From Betaproteobacteria bacterium (lineage in GTDB: Bacteria; Pseudomonadota; Gammaproteobacteria; Burkholderiales; SG8-39): a stretch of DNA of 5,637 nt. Position numbers and translations under genes: made by a program. This document shows positions 1 through 5,186 of the stretch, one piece after another (position 1 is the first letter of the stretch; every line of letters starts with the position of its first letter). The stretch lies in assembly GCA_005888925.1 (NCBI GenBank), contig VBCP01000467.1, positions 1-5,637 on the forward strand. Reading direction: 5' to 3'. The notes under the pieces are model-generated. The model was not told where the DNA came from. It did not search any database and saw only the letters and a list, made by a program, of their open reading frames with translations.

Positions 1-171
1 CTGCTTTTCGGCATCGTCCTTGGCGCAGCCGTAGCGCTCCTGGATCTTGCCGACCAGCTGGTCGCGATGCCCGGCGAGCTGGTCGAGCTCGTCGTCGGTG
101 AGCTTGCCCCAGCGCTCCCTGAGCGCGCCTTTCATCTGCTTCCAGTTGCCCGAGATGCGATCCCAGTTCAT
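1..171 (-). CDS. CsbD family stress protein (5' part, C-terminus off the left edge)
   Basis: Reads MNWDRISGNWKQMKGALRER and continues WGKLTDDELDQLAGHRDQLVGKIQERYGCAKDDAEKQ to the window edge, 57 residues seen. The MNWD-x-I-x-G-x-WKQ-x-KG opening followed by WGKLTDDELD is the recognisable CsbD pattern. CsbD proteins are small (about 60-75 aa) soluble, charged, helical stress proteins of unknown biochemical function, so only a few residues should be missing. The ATG at 171 is chosen because MNWD is the usual family start and GAGGAG (178-183) lies six bases upstream. An in-frame ATG at 222 would add MAVAPAPLLINRNEEWH, which is not family-like and would overlap the promoter candidate. The gene lies 72 bp downstream of the PAS-receiver gene on the same strand and has its own sigma-54-like promoter in that gap. 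Confidence 0.9.
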   Translation of the reverse strand, partial: MNWDRISGNWKQMKGALRERWGKLTDDELDQLAGHRDQLVGKIQERYGCAKDDAEKQ

Positions 172-177
172 GTGCCA

Positions 178-183
178 CTCCTC
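178..183 (-). promoter_or_regulatory. Ribosome binding site of the csbD-like gene
   Basis: The minus strand reads GAGGAG six bases before the ATG at 171. It supports the MNWD start over the in-frame ATG at 222. Confidence 0.7.
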
Positions 184-210
184 GTTGCGGTTAATGAGCA
201 GCGGTGCCGG

Positions 211-226
211 TGCAACAGCCATGCCG
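211..226 (-). promoter_or_regulatory. Candidate sigma-54 (-24/-12) promoter upstream of csbD-like gene
   Basis: The minus strand reads CGGCATGGCTGTTGCA. Against the sigma-54 consensus TGGCAYR-N4-TTGCW only the first T differs, and the invariant GG (225-224) and GC (213-212) are exactly 10 bases apart. The site sits wholly in the 72-bp gap between the PAS-receiver stop codon and the csbD start. A transcript starting about 12 bases past the GC would begin near position 200, giving a leader of about 29 nt that contains the GAGGAG ribosome binding site. The call rests on pattern and position; no activator site was identified. Confidence 0.5.
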
Positions 227-243
227 AAGCAGTTCTTTCACTA

Positions 244-1317
244 CTAGACCCGCGCGGGCTGGACCAGGCGCGCGACCGTGGCGAGGAGCGCCACCGGCTC
301 GACCGGCTTGGCGAGCCCGGCGTCGTAGCCGGCCGCCACCGCGCGGCTCGCCATCTGCGGCTCGCTCTCCCCGGTGAGCGCTGCGGCACGCAGGCAGCCA
401 CCGCGTTCCGCGGGCAGCGCGCGCACCGCCCGGATCAGCACGTAGGCGTCGTCGCCGCGCATGCCCATGTCGGACAGCATGATGTCGGGCCGCCATTCGT
501 CCAGCGCGCGCAGTGCTTCCGCGGAGTTCTTCACGGCGCGCGCCTCGGCCCCGGCCACGCGCAGCACCTTCAGCAGGAGCTCGCGCGCTTCGGCGTCGTC
601 CTCGACCACCAGGGCGCGCACGCCGCCGAGCAGCGGCGCATCGAGCGAGCGGCCCTCGGGCTCCTGGCCGGCGGAGCCGCGCGCGAGCTCGAGCAGGTTC
701 GCCACGATGCGGCTCTGCGTGCGGGCGTTGCGCACGATCGCTTCGAGCGCCGCGCCGGCTTCGCTGCCCTGCGGCAGCTGCTCGCGCAGGTGCGCCGACC
801 ACGTGGCGATCGCCTGGGCCGGCGACTGCAGCTCGGCGACCACCGAAGCGAGAAACCCGTCCTTCGCCCGGCTCGACTGCTCGGTAGAGATGCGCAGCTT
901 GCGCTCGCGCTCGAGCGAGCGCGCCAAGGCCTCCTCGGCGTGCTTGCGCTCGTCGATGTCGATGCAAATGCCGACAAAGCCCAGGAAGAGGCCGGACGCG
1001 GCGCCTTCCCTCGAAAATTGCGGCGCCGCGCGATCCAGCACCCAGCGGTACTCGCCGTCATGGCGCCGCATGCGGTATTCGATCTCGAACGGCTCGCGTG
1101 CGTCGAAGGCGCGCACGCAGCTGTCGAGCCAGCGGGCGAGATCCTCGACGTGCACCACGCGCGACCAGCCATCGCCCTTCGCCTGCTCGGCGCTGTAGCC
1201 GGTGAACTCGAGCCAGGCGCGGCTCGTGTGCTCGCACGACATGTCCGGCCGGGCACGCCACAGCATCAGGGGAACGGTGTCGTCGGGCTTCACACAGTGA
1301 CTCGCTGCAGGAGCCAT
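244..1317 (-). CDS. PAS - degenerate DHp - receiver protein lacking a histidine-kinase ATPase domain
   Basis: A predicted cytoplasmic signalling protein of 357 aa from the preferred start; residue numbers here count from the GTG at 1344 (add 9). A PAS_3-type domain spans about 25-135 (SRAWLEFTGYS, HVEDLARW, RRHDGEYRWVLDR, ending CIDIDERKHAEEAL). A DHp-like helical hairpin spans about 157-222, but KDGFLASVVAELQSP has Ala170 where kinases have the phospho-accepting His (FLA-x-x-x-H-E-L). The second helix, NARTQSRIVANLLELAR, is kept. No N, G1, F or G2 box follows: a linker of about 20 residues leads straight to a receiver domain (about 243-361) with E248/D249, phospho-acceptor D292 in LSDMGM, T324 and K346 all present. 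It therefore resembles hybrid kinases of the PAS-HisKA-HATPase-REC type with the ATPase domain removed, and should not autophosphorylate. It might be a receiver fed by another kinase, or a partner that titrates one. ATG at 1317 is preferred over GTG at 1344 because AGGAAG lies eight bases upstream, whereas the GTG has no ribosome binding site. It is divergent from the operon at 1489. Confidence 0.88.
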   Translation of the reverse strand: MAPAASHCVKPDDTVPLMLWRARPDMSCEHTSRAWLEFTGYSAEQAKGDGWSRVVHVEDLARWLDSCVRAFDAREPFEIEYRMRRHDGEYRWVLDRAAPQFSREGAASGLFLGFVGICIDIDERKHAEEALARSLERERKLRISTEQSSRAKDGFLASVVAELQSPAQAIATWSAHLREQLPQGSEAGAALEAIVRNARTQSRIVANLLELARGSAGQEPEGRSLDAPLLGGVRALVVEDDAEARELLLKVLRVAGAEARAVKNSAEALRALDEWRPDIMLSDMGMRGDDAYVLIRAVRALPAERGGCLRAAALTGESEPQMASRAVAAGYDAGLAKPVEPVALLATVARLVQPARV

Positions 1318-1325
1318 GCCGGGGA

Positions 1326-1331
1326 CTTCCT
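1326..1331 (-). promoter_or_regulatory. Ribosome binding site deciding the PAS-receiver start
   Basis: The minus strand reads AGGAAG with eight bases to the ATG at 1317. The alternative GTG at 1344, nine codons upstream in frame, has no purine-rich sequence at the right distance, so this site favours the shorter protein. Confidence 0.55.
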
Positions 1332-1427
1332 GTAGCGGAACCACTACTTGGGCACGGCCGGCGCAGTCCGGTTCTTACACGGGCGCGCAACGCTTACATA
1401 GAGCCGCCTGGACGCCTGGCGCGGCAC

Positions 1428-1443
1428 GGGCACGAGCTTTGCT
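1428..1443 (+). promoter_or_regulatory. Candidate sigma-54 (-24/-12) promoter of the eight-gene operon
   Basis: Reads GGGCACGAGCTTTGCT, matching TGGCACG-N4-TTGCW at every defined position except the first T. GG (1429-1430) and GC (1441-1442) are separated by exactly 10 bases. Transcription would start near 1454, giving a leader of about 35 nt to the ATG at 1489 that includes AAGGAG (1477-1482). It lies in the divergent intergenic region, the only sizeable gap ahead of eight tightly packed genes. Sigma-54 promoters need an enhancer-binding activator, and none is encoded here. No obvious NtrC-type palindrome was seen upstream. Confidence 0.6.
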
Positions 1444-1488
1444 CCCTCTTGATCCAGCTTTACCCACCATTTATCGAAGGAGTCCGTC

Positions 1489-1653
1489 ATGTTGAGCTGG
1501 GCGCTTGCGTTTTTCATCATCGCCATCATCGCGGCGATCTTCGGCTTCACCGGCATCGCTGCCGGGGCGGCGGAAATCGCCAAGATCCTGTTCGTGGTAT
1601 TCGTGGTGCTCTTCCTGGTCTCGCTGGTCGCGGGGCTGCTGAGAAGGCCTTAA
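1489..1653 (+). CDS. DUF1328 / UPF0391 (YtjA-like) small membrane protein
   Basis: A 54-aa peptide beginning MLSWALAFFIIAIIAAIFGF and ending AGLLRRP. The MLSWAL start, the GF-x-GIA-x-x-A-x-x-IAKILF centre and the short basic tail match the DUF1328/UPF0391 family, whose usual length is 50-60 aa. Two hydrophobic segments (about residues 4-26 and 31-51) make a hairpin in the inner membrane; AAEIAK forms the turn. The family has no established biochemical role. The ATG is preceded by AAGGAG (1477-1482) six bases upstream. It is the first gene of the operon, 12 bp before the next, and is directly downstream of the sigma-54-like promoter. It is short enough to be missed by length-filtered gene calling. 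Confidence 0.9.
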   Translation: MLSWALAFFIIAIIAAIFGFTGIAAGAAEIAKILFVVFVVLFLVSLVAGLLRRP

Positions 1654-1665
1654 CGAGGAGGTCCT

Positions 1666-2178
1666 ATGCACAAACTACTGAGCATTGCAGTGGCGCTCGC
1701 GTTCGCGGGCAGCGCCTGGGCACAGAGCGGTCCCGCTGCGCCCTACACCGACAAACCGCGCGTAGGCGCGCGCGCCGACGGCACGCCGGACGTGAAGCCG
1801 AGCGTCGACCGCAAGGCGCGCAAGGCGGAGCACGACCGCATCGAGGCCGACTACAAAGCCGCCAAGGCGAAGTGCGGCCCGATGCAGGGTCACGAGAAGG
1901 AAGTGTGCGAAGCCGACGCCAAAGGCAAGGAGAAGGTCGCCAAGGCCGAGCTCGAGCAGAAGTACGAGCCCTCGGACTCGCATTCGCGCAAGGTCGACGA
2001 GGCCAAGGCGGAGCACGAGTACAACGTCGCCAAGGAAAAGTGCGACGTGGCGAAGGGCAAGGAAGAGAGCGCCTGCGAGAAGGAAGCCAAGGCCAAGTAC
2101 GAGCGCGCCAAGGCCGACATCAAGGCGCGGTTCGCGTCGAAGGAGCGTAAAGCCGCCACCGGAAGCACCTCGAAATGA
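1666..2178 (+). CDS. Secreted Lys/Ala/Glu-rich protein with two C-x10-C modules
   Basis: A 170-aa protein of unknown function. Residues 1-19 form a signal peptide (MHKLLSIAVALAFAGSAWA, likely cut before Gln20), so the product should be periplasmic. After a Pro/Gly-rich stretch (about 22-48), residues 50-157 are almost entirely charged and helical, with a duplicated module: DYKAAKAKC-x10-C-EADAKGK (C70, C81) and EYNVAKEKC-x10-C-EKEAKAK (C126, C137). The copies are offset by exactly 56 residues. Within each module the two cysteines could pair as a disulfide linking short helices. Such sequences are often labelled TolA-like from composition alone, and no TolA domain is seen. GAGGAGG (1655-1661) precedes the ATG strongly. 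The stop overlaps the ferritin start (ATGA at 2175-2178), suggesting coupled translation. Confidence 0.85.
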   Translation: MHKLLSIAVALAFAGSAWAQSGPAAPYTDKPRVGARADGTPDVKPSVDRKARKAEHDRIEADYKAAKAKCGPMQGHEKEVCEADAKGKEKVAKAELEQKYEPSDSHSRKVDEAKAEHEYNVAKEKCDVAKGKEESACEKEAKAKYERAKADIKARFASKERKAATGSTSK

Positions 2179-2714
2179 GCGGAGCGTTCCTCTCCGACAT
2201 CCAGACGCTGCGCAAGCGCGCCCGGGAGCACATCGCCCAAGGGGCGGTGACTCCCGGATATCACGCCGACCGCAGCGTGGTGCTGAAGCTGCTGAACGAG
2301 GCGCTCGCCACCGAGATCATCTGCACGCTGCGCTACAAGCGCCATTACTTCATGGCGAAGGGCATCCATGCCGAGGGCGTGGCGGCGGAGTTTCTCGAGC
2401 ACGCCGGCGAGGAGCAGCAGCACGCCGACCAGATCGCCGCGCGCATCGTGCAGCTCGGCGGCGCGCCGGATTTCTCGCCCGACGGCCTCGCCACCCGCAG
2501 CCACGCCGAGTACGTCGAAGGCGGCTCGCTCGAGGAGATGATCAAGGAGGACCTGGTCGCCGAGCGCATCGCCATCGACAGCTACCGCGAGATGATCGCC
2601 TACCTCGGCGACGAGGATCCGACCACGCGGCGCATGATGGAGGAGATCCTGGCGAAGGAGGAGGAGCACGCCGACGACCTCGCCAACCTGCTGGAGGACC
2701 TAGGGAAGCATTAG
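2175..2714 (+). CDS. Ferritin-like di-iron protein (bacterioferritin family, non-haem)
   Basis: A 179-aa four-helix-bundle protein expected to oxidise and store iron in the cytoplasm. The ferroxidase ligands are complete: E47 (LATEIICTLRYKRHY), E80-x2-H83 (GEEQQHADQI), E130 (DLVAERIAIDSY) and E162-x2-H165 (KEEEHADDL). Bacterioferritin binds haem through Met52 in E-M-x-H; here that position is Gln81, so haem binding by the classical route is not expected. The N-terminus carries an extra segment of about 30 residues before the first helix, and the protein is longer than classical bacterioferritin (about 158 aa). The start codon overlaps the previous stop, and Ku begins 4 bp after its stop. Its role in this operon is probably to limit free iron and Fenton damage. 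Ferroxidase activity is inferred from the ligands only. Confidence 0.9.
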   Translation: MSGAFLSDIQTLRKRAREHIAQGAVTPGYHADRSVVLKLLNEALATEIICTLRYKRHYFMAKGIHAEGVAAEFLEHAGEEQQHADQIAARIVQLGGAPDFSPDGLATRSHAEYVEGGSLEEMIKEDLVAERIAIDSYREMIAYLGDEDPTTRRMMEEILAKEEEHADDLANLLEDLGKH

Positions 2715-2718
2715 GTCG

Positions 2719-3561
2719 ATGGCGCGCGGTCTCTGGAAAGGCGCGATCAGCTTCGGCCTGGTGAACGTGCCGGTGGAGCTGTACTCGGCGCACAAGCGCT
2801 CGGCCGAACTCGACCTGACGATGCTCGACAAGCGCGACATGGCCCCGGTCGGCTACCAGCGCGTCAACAAGGCGAGCGGCAAGCAAGTGCCCTGGGAAGA
2901 CGTGGTCAAGGGCTACGAATACGAGGACGACAAGTACGTCGTGCTCTCCGAAGAGGACTTCCGGCGCGCCAACCCCGAGGCCACCAAGACGGTCGACATC
3001 GTCGCGTTCGTCGAGCTCGCCCAGATCCCGCCGATCTACTTCGAGACCCCCTACTACCTCGGCCCGAGCAAACGCGGCGAGAAAGCCTATGCGCTGCTGC
3101 GCGACGCGATGGCGAAGGCCGGCAAGGCCGGCATCGCCACCGTGGTGATCCGCACCAAGCAGTACCTCGCGGCGCTCATCCCGCAGGACGAGGCGCTGCT
3201 GCTGAACACGCTGCGTTACTACAAGGAGCTGAAGCAGCCCGAGGACCTCGAGATCCCCGAGAAGCTGAAGGGGCATAAGCCGACCTCCAAAGAGCTGGAC
3301 ATGGCGCTGCGCCTGATCGACGACATGGCCGACGAATGGCAGCCGGAGAAGTACCACGACACCTACCACGAGGATCTGCTCAAGCGCATCCAGGAGAAAG
3401 TGAAGGCCGGCCAGACCGAGGAGGTGACCGAGCCCGAGAAGGCAGCGCGGCCGAAGAAGGGCGCGGACGTGATCGATCTCATGTCGCTGCTCAAGAAGAG
3501 CGTCGAGCAGAAGCCCCACCATAAACCGAAGCGCGCCACGCGCAAGCGGCGCGCCGCCTGA
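2719..3561 (+). CDS. ku: Ku protein (non-homologous end joining)
   Basis: A 280-aa prokaryotic Ku of ordinary length. It begins MARGLWKGAISFGLVNVPVE, the hallmark family start. The core beta-barrel domain covers about residues 10-190 (including LDLTMLDKRDMAPVGYQRVN, YVVLSEEDF, PYYLGP, LLNTLRYYKEL), followed by the helical arm (ELDMALRLIDDMADEWQPEKYHDTYHEDL). The C-terminal segment VIDLMSLLKKSVE (about 251-263) is the conserved region associated with LigD contact, and the end is a basic Lys/Arg tail (about 265-280). A homodimer encircles broken DNA ends and recruits LigD for sealing. No ligD is in the window, so the partner must lie elsewhere. The ATG follows the ferritin stop by 4 bp with only a weak AGGGAA (2702-2707) upstream, consistent with coupled translation. 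The stop overlaps the next start (TGATG). Confidence 0.97.
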   Translation: MARGLWKGAISFGLVNVPVELYSAHKRSAELDLTMLDKRDMAPVGYQRVNKASGKQVPWEDVVKGYEYEDDKYVVLSEEDFRRANPEATKTVDIVAFVELAQIPPIYFETPYYLGPSKRGEKAYALLRDAMAKAGKAGIATVVIRTKQYLAALIPQDEALLLNTLRYYKELKQPEDLEIPEKLKGHKPTSKELDMALRLIDDMADEWQPEKYHDTYHEDLLKRIQEKVKAGQTEEVTEPEKAARPKKGADVIDLMSLLKKSVEQKPHHKPKRATRKRRAA

Positions 3562-4595
3562 TGCCCAAGCGCGTCATCCGCTACGCGGTGGTCGGCTGCG
3601 GGCACATCGCCCAGGTGGCGGTGCTGCCGGCCTTCGGCAATGCGCGGCGCAATTCCAAGCTCGCGGCGATCGTCTCGGGCGATCCGGTGAAGCGCGAGGA
3701 GCTGCGCAAGAAGTATGACGTCGAGCGCGCCGTCGATTACGCGCAATACGACGAGCTGCTGAAAAGCGGCGCCATCGACGCGGTGTACATCGCGCTGCCC
3801 AACAGCATGCTGACCGAGGCGCAGTGTGAATTAATGGCAAAGGCCGCTCGCGATGGGCGCGCGAAGCTGATGATTGCCTACCGCCTGCATTTCGAGCGCG
3901 CCAACCTCGAGGCCATGGAGATCGCGCGCTCCGGGCGCATCGGCGAGCCGCGCCTTTTCACCTCGACCTTCAGCATGACGGTGGTGCCGGACAACATCCG
4001 CGTGAAGCGCGCGCTCGGCGGCGGCGTGCTCTACGACATCGGCATCTATTGCATCAACGCCGCGCGCTCGCTGTTCCGCGACGAGCCGAACGAGGTGCGC
4101 GCCGCCGCGGCGGGCGCCATCGGCGACGTCGAGGAGTCGGTGAGCGCGGTGCTGCGCTTTTCCAACGAGCGCCTCGCCTCGTTCACCTGCAGCTTCGGCG
4201 CCACCAAGGTGTCCGAGTACCGGCTGGTGGGCACCAAGGGCGAGTTCGCCGTCGATCCGGCCTACGAGTATGCGAAACCGCTGGAGCACCGCCTGAGCCT
4301 GGAAGGCAACCTGGTGAGCGAGCGGCGCTTCGCCAAGCGCGACCAGTTCGCACCCGAGCTCCTGTACTTCTCCGATTGCGTGCTGCAGAACCGCGATCCC
4401 GAGCCCTCGGCCGAGGAAGGCCTGGCCGACGTGCGCGTGATCCGCGCGCTCTACCAGTCGATCGAGAGCGGCCAGCCGGTCGAGCTCGGTCCCTACCAGC
4501 GCCGCGAGCGCCCGAGCCTCGAGCAGGAGATCCGCCGCCCGCCGATCGAGAAGCCCCAAGTGATTCACGCTCAAGCCCCGTCCGGGGGCAATTAA
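3561..4595 (+). CDS. Gfo/Idh/MocA family oxidoreductase with the EKP segment missing
   Basis: A 344-aa NAD(P)-dependent sugar-dehydrogenase-like protein of glucose-fructose oxidoreductase type. The N-terminal Rossmann fold shows AVVGCGHIA (G12, G14, A17) and IDAVYIALPNS (72-82). The C-terminal domain shows KLMIAYRLHFERANLEAMEI, GGGVLYDIGIYCINAARSLF (D159, Y163) and YRLVGTKGEF. In relatives, ALPN is followed by about 20-25 residues holding the H-x-x-Y...A-x-x-A-GKHVLCEKP helix and strand, whose Lys helps bind cofactor and substrate. Here ALPNS runs directly into MLTEAQCELMAKAARDGRAKLM (codons from about 3804-3812), so the EKP motif is absent while the frame is intact. Catalysis is therefore doubtful. 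The start overlaps the ku stop by one base, and the BON gene begins 9 bp after its own stop. It carries no signal peptide, unlike Zymomonas GFOR. The substrate is unknown. Confidence 0.9.
   Translation: MPKRVIRYAVVGCGHIAQVAVLPAFGNARRNSKLAAIVSGDPVKREELRKKYDVERAVDYAQYDELLKSGAIDAVYIALPNSMLTEAQCELMAKAARDGRAKLMIAYRLHFERANLEAMEIARSGRIGEPRLFTSTFSMTVVPDNIRVKRALGGGVLYDIGIYCINAARSLFRDEPNEVRAAAAGAIGDVEESVSAVLRFSNERLASFTCSFGATKVSEYRLVGTKGEFAVDPAYEYAKPLEHRLSLEGNLVSERRFAKRDQFAPELLYFSDCVLQNRDPEPSAEEGLADVRVIRALYQSIESGQPVELGPYQRRERPSLEQEIRRPPIEKPQVIHAQAPSGGN
4575..4589 (+). other. Small GC hairpin just before the BON gene
   Basis: GCCCC (4575-4579) and GGGGC (4585-4589) can pair around a five-base loop, ending five bases before AAGGAGG (4594-4600). 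No U-run follows, so it is not a standard terminator. It might affect mRNA processing or initiation of the BON gene, or be chance in GC-rich coding sequence. Confidence 0.25.
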
Positions 4596-4604
4596 GGAGG
4601 TCCC

Positions 4605-4943
4605 ATGAAACGCACTGCCCTGCTGCTCTCCGCCCTGCTCGCCGCCGTTCCCGCGTCCGCGCAGCCGACGGAGAAAACCAACGACCAGGCGACCGAGGAG
4701 GGCCGCGAGAAGAACAACCAGCTCGCCCAGGACGCCGCGCTCACGAGCAAGGTGCACACGGCGCTCGCCAACGACGTCGGCCTGAAGACGCTGCGCGCGA
4801 TCAACGTCGACAGCGACAAGGGCGTGGTCACGCTCAAGGGCCGCGTCGACTCCGAGGACACCAAGCAGCGCGCCGAAGCGGTCGCCAAGCGCGTGAGCGG
4901 CGTCAGCGCGGTGAAGAACGAGCTGCGCGTGAAGGGCGGCTGA
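4605..4943 (+). CDS. Periplasmic BON-domain protein (OsmY-like)
   Basis: A 112-aa protein. Residues 1-19 are a signal peptide (MKRTALLLSALLAAVPASA, likely cut before Gln20). A short acidic/polar linker follows, then one BON domain at about 44-111: ALTSKVHTALAND..., INVDSDKGVVTLKGRV with the conserved Gly, and AEAVAKRVSGVSAVKNEL. BON domains are found in OsmY and other envelope stress proteins and are thought to bind phospholipid or stabilise the envelope. OsmY has two copies, this protein one. A strong AAGGAGG (4594-4600) overlapping the upstream stop codon precedes the ATG. The layout AGGAGGTCC-x-ATG is the same as that before the other secreted protein at 1666. The stop overlaps the next start (TGATG). 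Confidence 0.93.
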   Translation: MKRTALLLSALLAAVPASAQPTEKTNDQATEEGREKNNQLAQDAALTSKVHTALANDVGLKTLRAINVDSDKGVVTLKGRVDSEDTKQRAEAVAKRVSGVSAVKNELRVKGG

Positions 4944-5185
4944 TGGAATCGCCGACGCCGCTCTTGTCCATCGCCGAGACGCGCGACGGCGTCTGGAGCG
5001 TCAACGAGCGCGGCCCGAGCCGCGTGGCGATCGCGTATTTCCCGAGCAAATGGGGCGCGATGAAGCACGCGGTGCGCGTGGCGCTCGCCAAGCCGCGCTG
5101 CCGCGTCGCCGTGGTCGAGCGCGACGGCACGGTGCGCGCGGCGCGCGATTACGAGCAGGGAGCCGATACTCATCCCGAGGTTTGA
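4943..5185 (+). CDS. 80-aa cytoplasmic protein, possibly DUF2188-like
   Basis: Reads MESPTPLLSIAETRDGVWSV and ends DYEQGADTHPEV. There is no signal peptide or membrane segment. The pattern G-x-W-x-V-x-x-x-G-x-x-R early, an Ala-rich helix (GAMKHAVRVALAK) and VVERDGTVRAARDY late resembles DUF2188, in which a short beta-alpha-beta unit ends in V-x-x-x-DG-x-I-x-x-x-x-x-Y. This is a weak resemblance judged by eye. The function is unknown. The ATG overlaps the BON stop codon by one base, so translation is probably coupled. The next gene starts one base after its stop, and the codon use matches its neighbours, supporting a real gene. Confidence 0.7.
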   Translation: MESPTPLLSIAETRDGVWSVNERGPSRVAIAYFPSKWGAMKHAVRVALAKPRCRVAVVERDGTVRAARDYEQGADTHPEV

Positions 5186-5186
5186 T

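Noticed and set aside
172..222. In-frame N-terminal extension of the csbD-like gene from an ATG at 222
   Set aside because: The extra residues MAVAPAPLLINRNEEWH are not family-like, and the start would lie inside the sigma-54-like element. GAGGAG supports the start at 171.
67..1335. Long plus-strand open frame opposite the PAS-receiver gene
   Set aside because: It is antisense to a gene with clear PAS and receiver motifs, has shadow-type composition (Ala/Arg/His/Gly-rich), and matches no family.
1338..1374. Inverted repeat GAACC...GGTTC and a GGAAC resembling an ECF -35 element
   Set aside because: The arms are only five bases with a 27-base loop, and no matching -10 motif (GTT type) occurs at 16-18 bases, so chance is likely.
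1449..2150. Plus-strand open frame overlapping DUF1328 and the Cys-repeat gene
   Set aside because: It overlaps two better-supported genes in another frame and is highly Arg/Gly/Gln-rich, without a ribosome binding site or motif.
2542..3522. Long minus-strand open frame opposite ferritin and ku
   Set aside because: It is antisense to well-recognised Ku; its Leu/Val/Arg/His-rich composition is typical of the complement of a GC-rich gene, and it spans two real genes.
3831..4757. Long minus-strand open frame opposite the oxidoreductase and BON genes
   Set aside because: It crosses two recognised genes and their junction, with no family motifs and shadow-type composition.
4049..4942. Upstream part of a plus-strand open frame that ends at 5185
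   Set aside because: This part is Arg/Gly/Pro-rich shadow of the oxidoreductase and BON genes. Only the last 80 codons from 4943 look like a protein.
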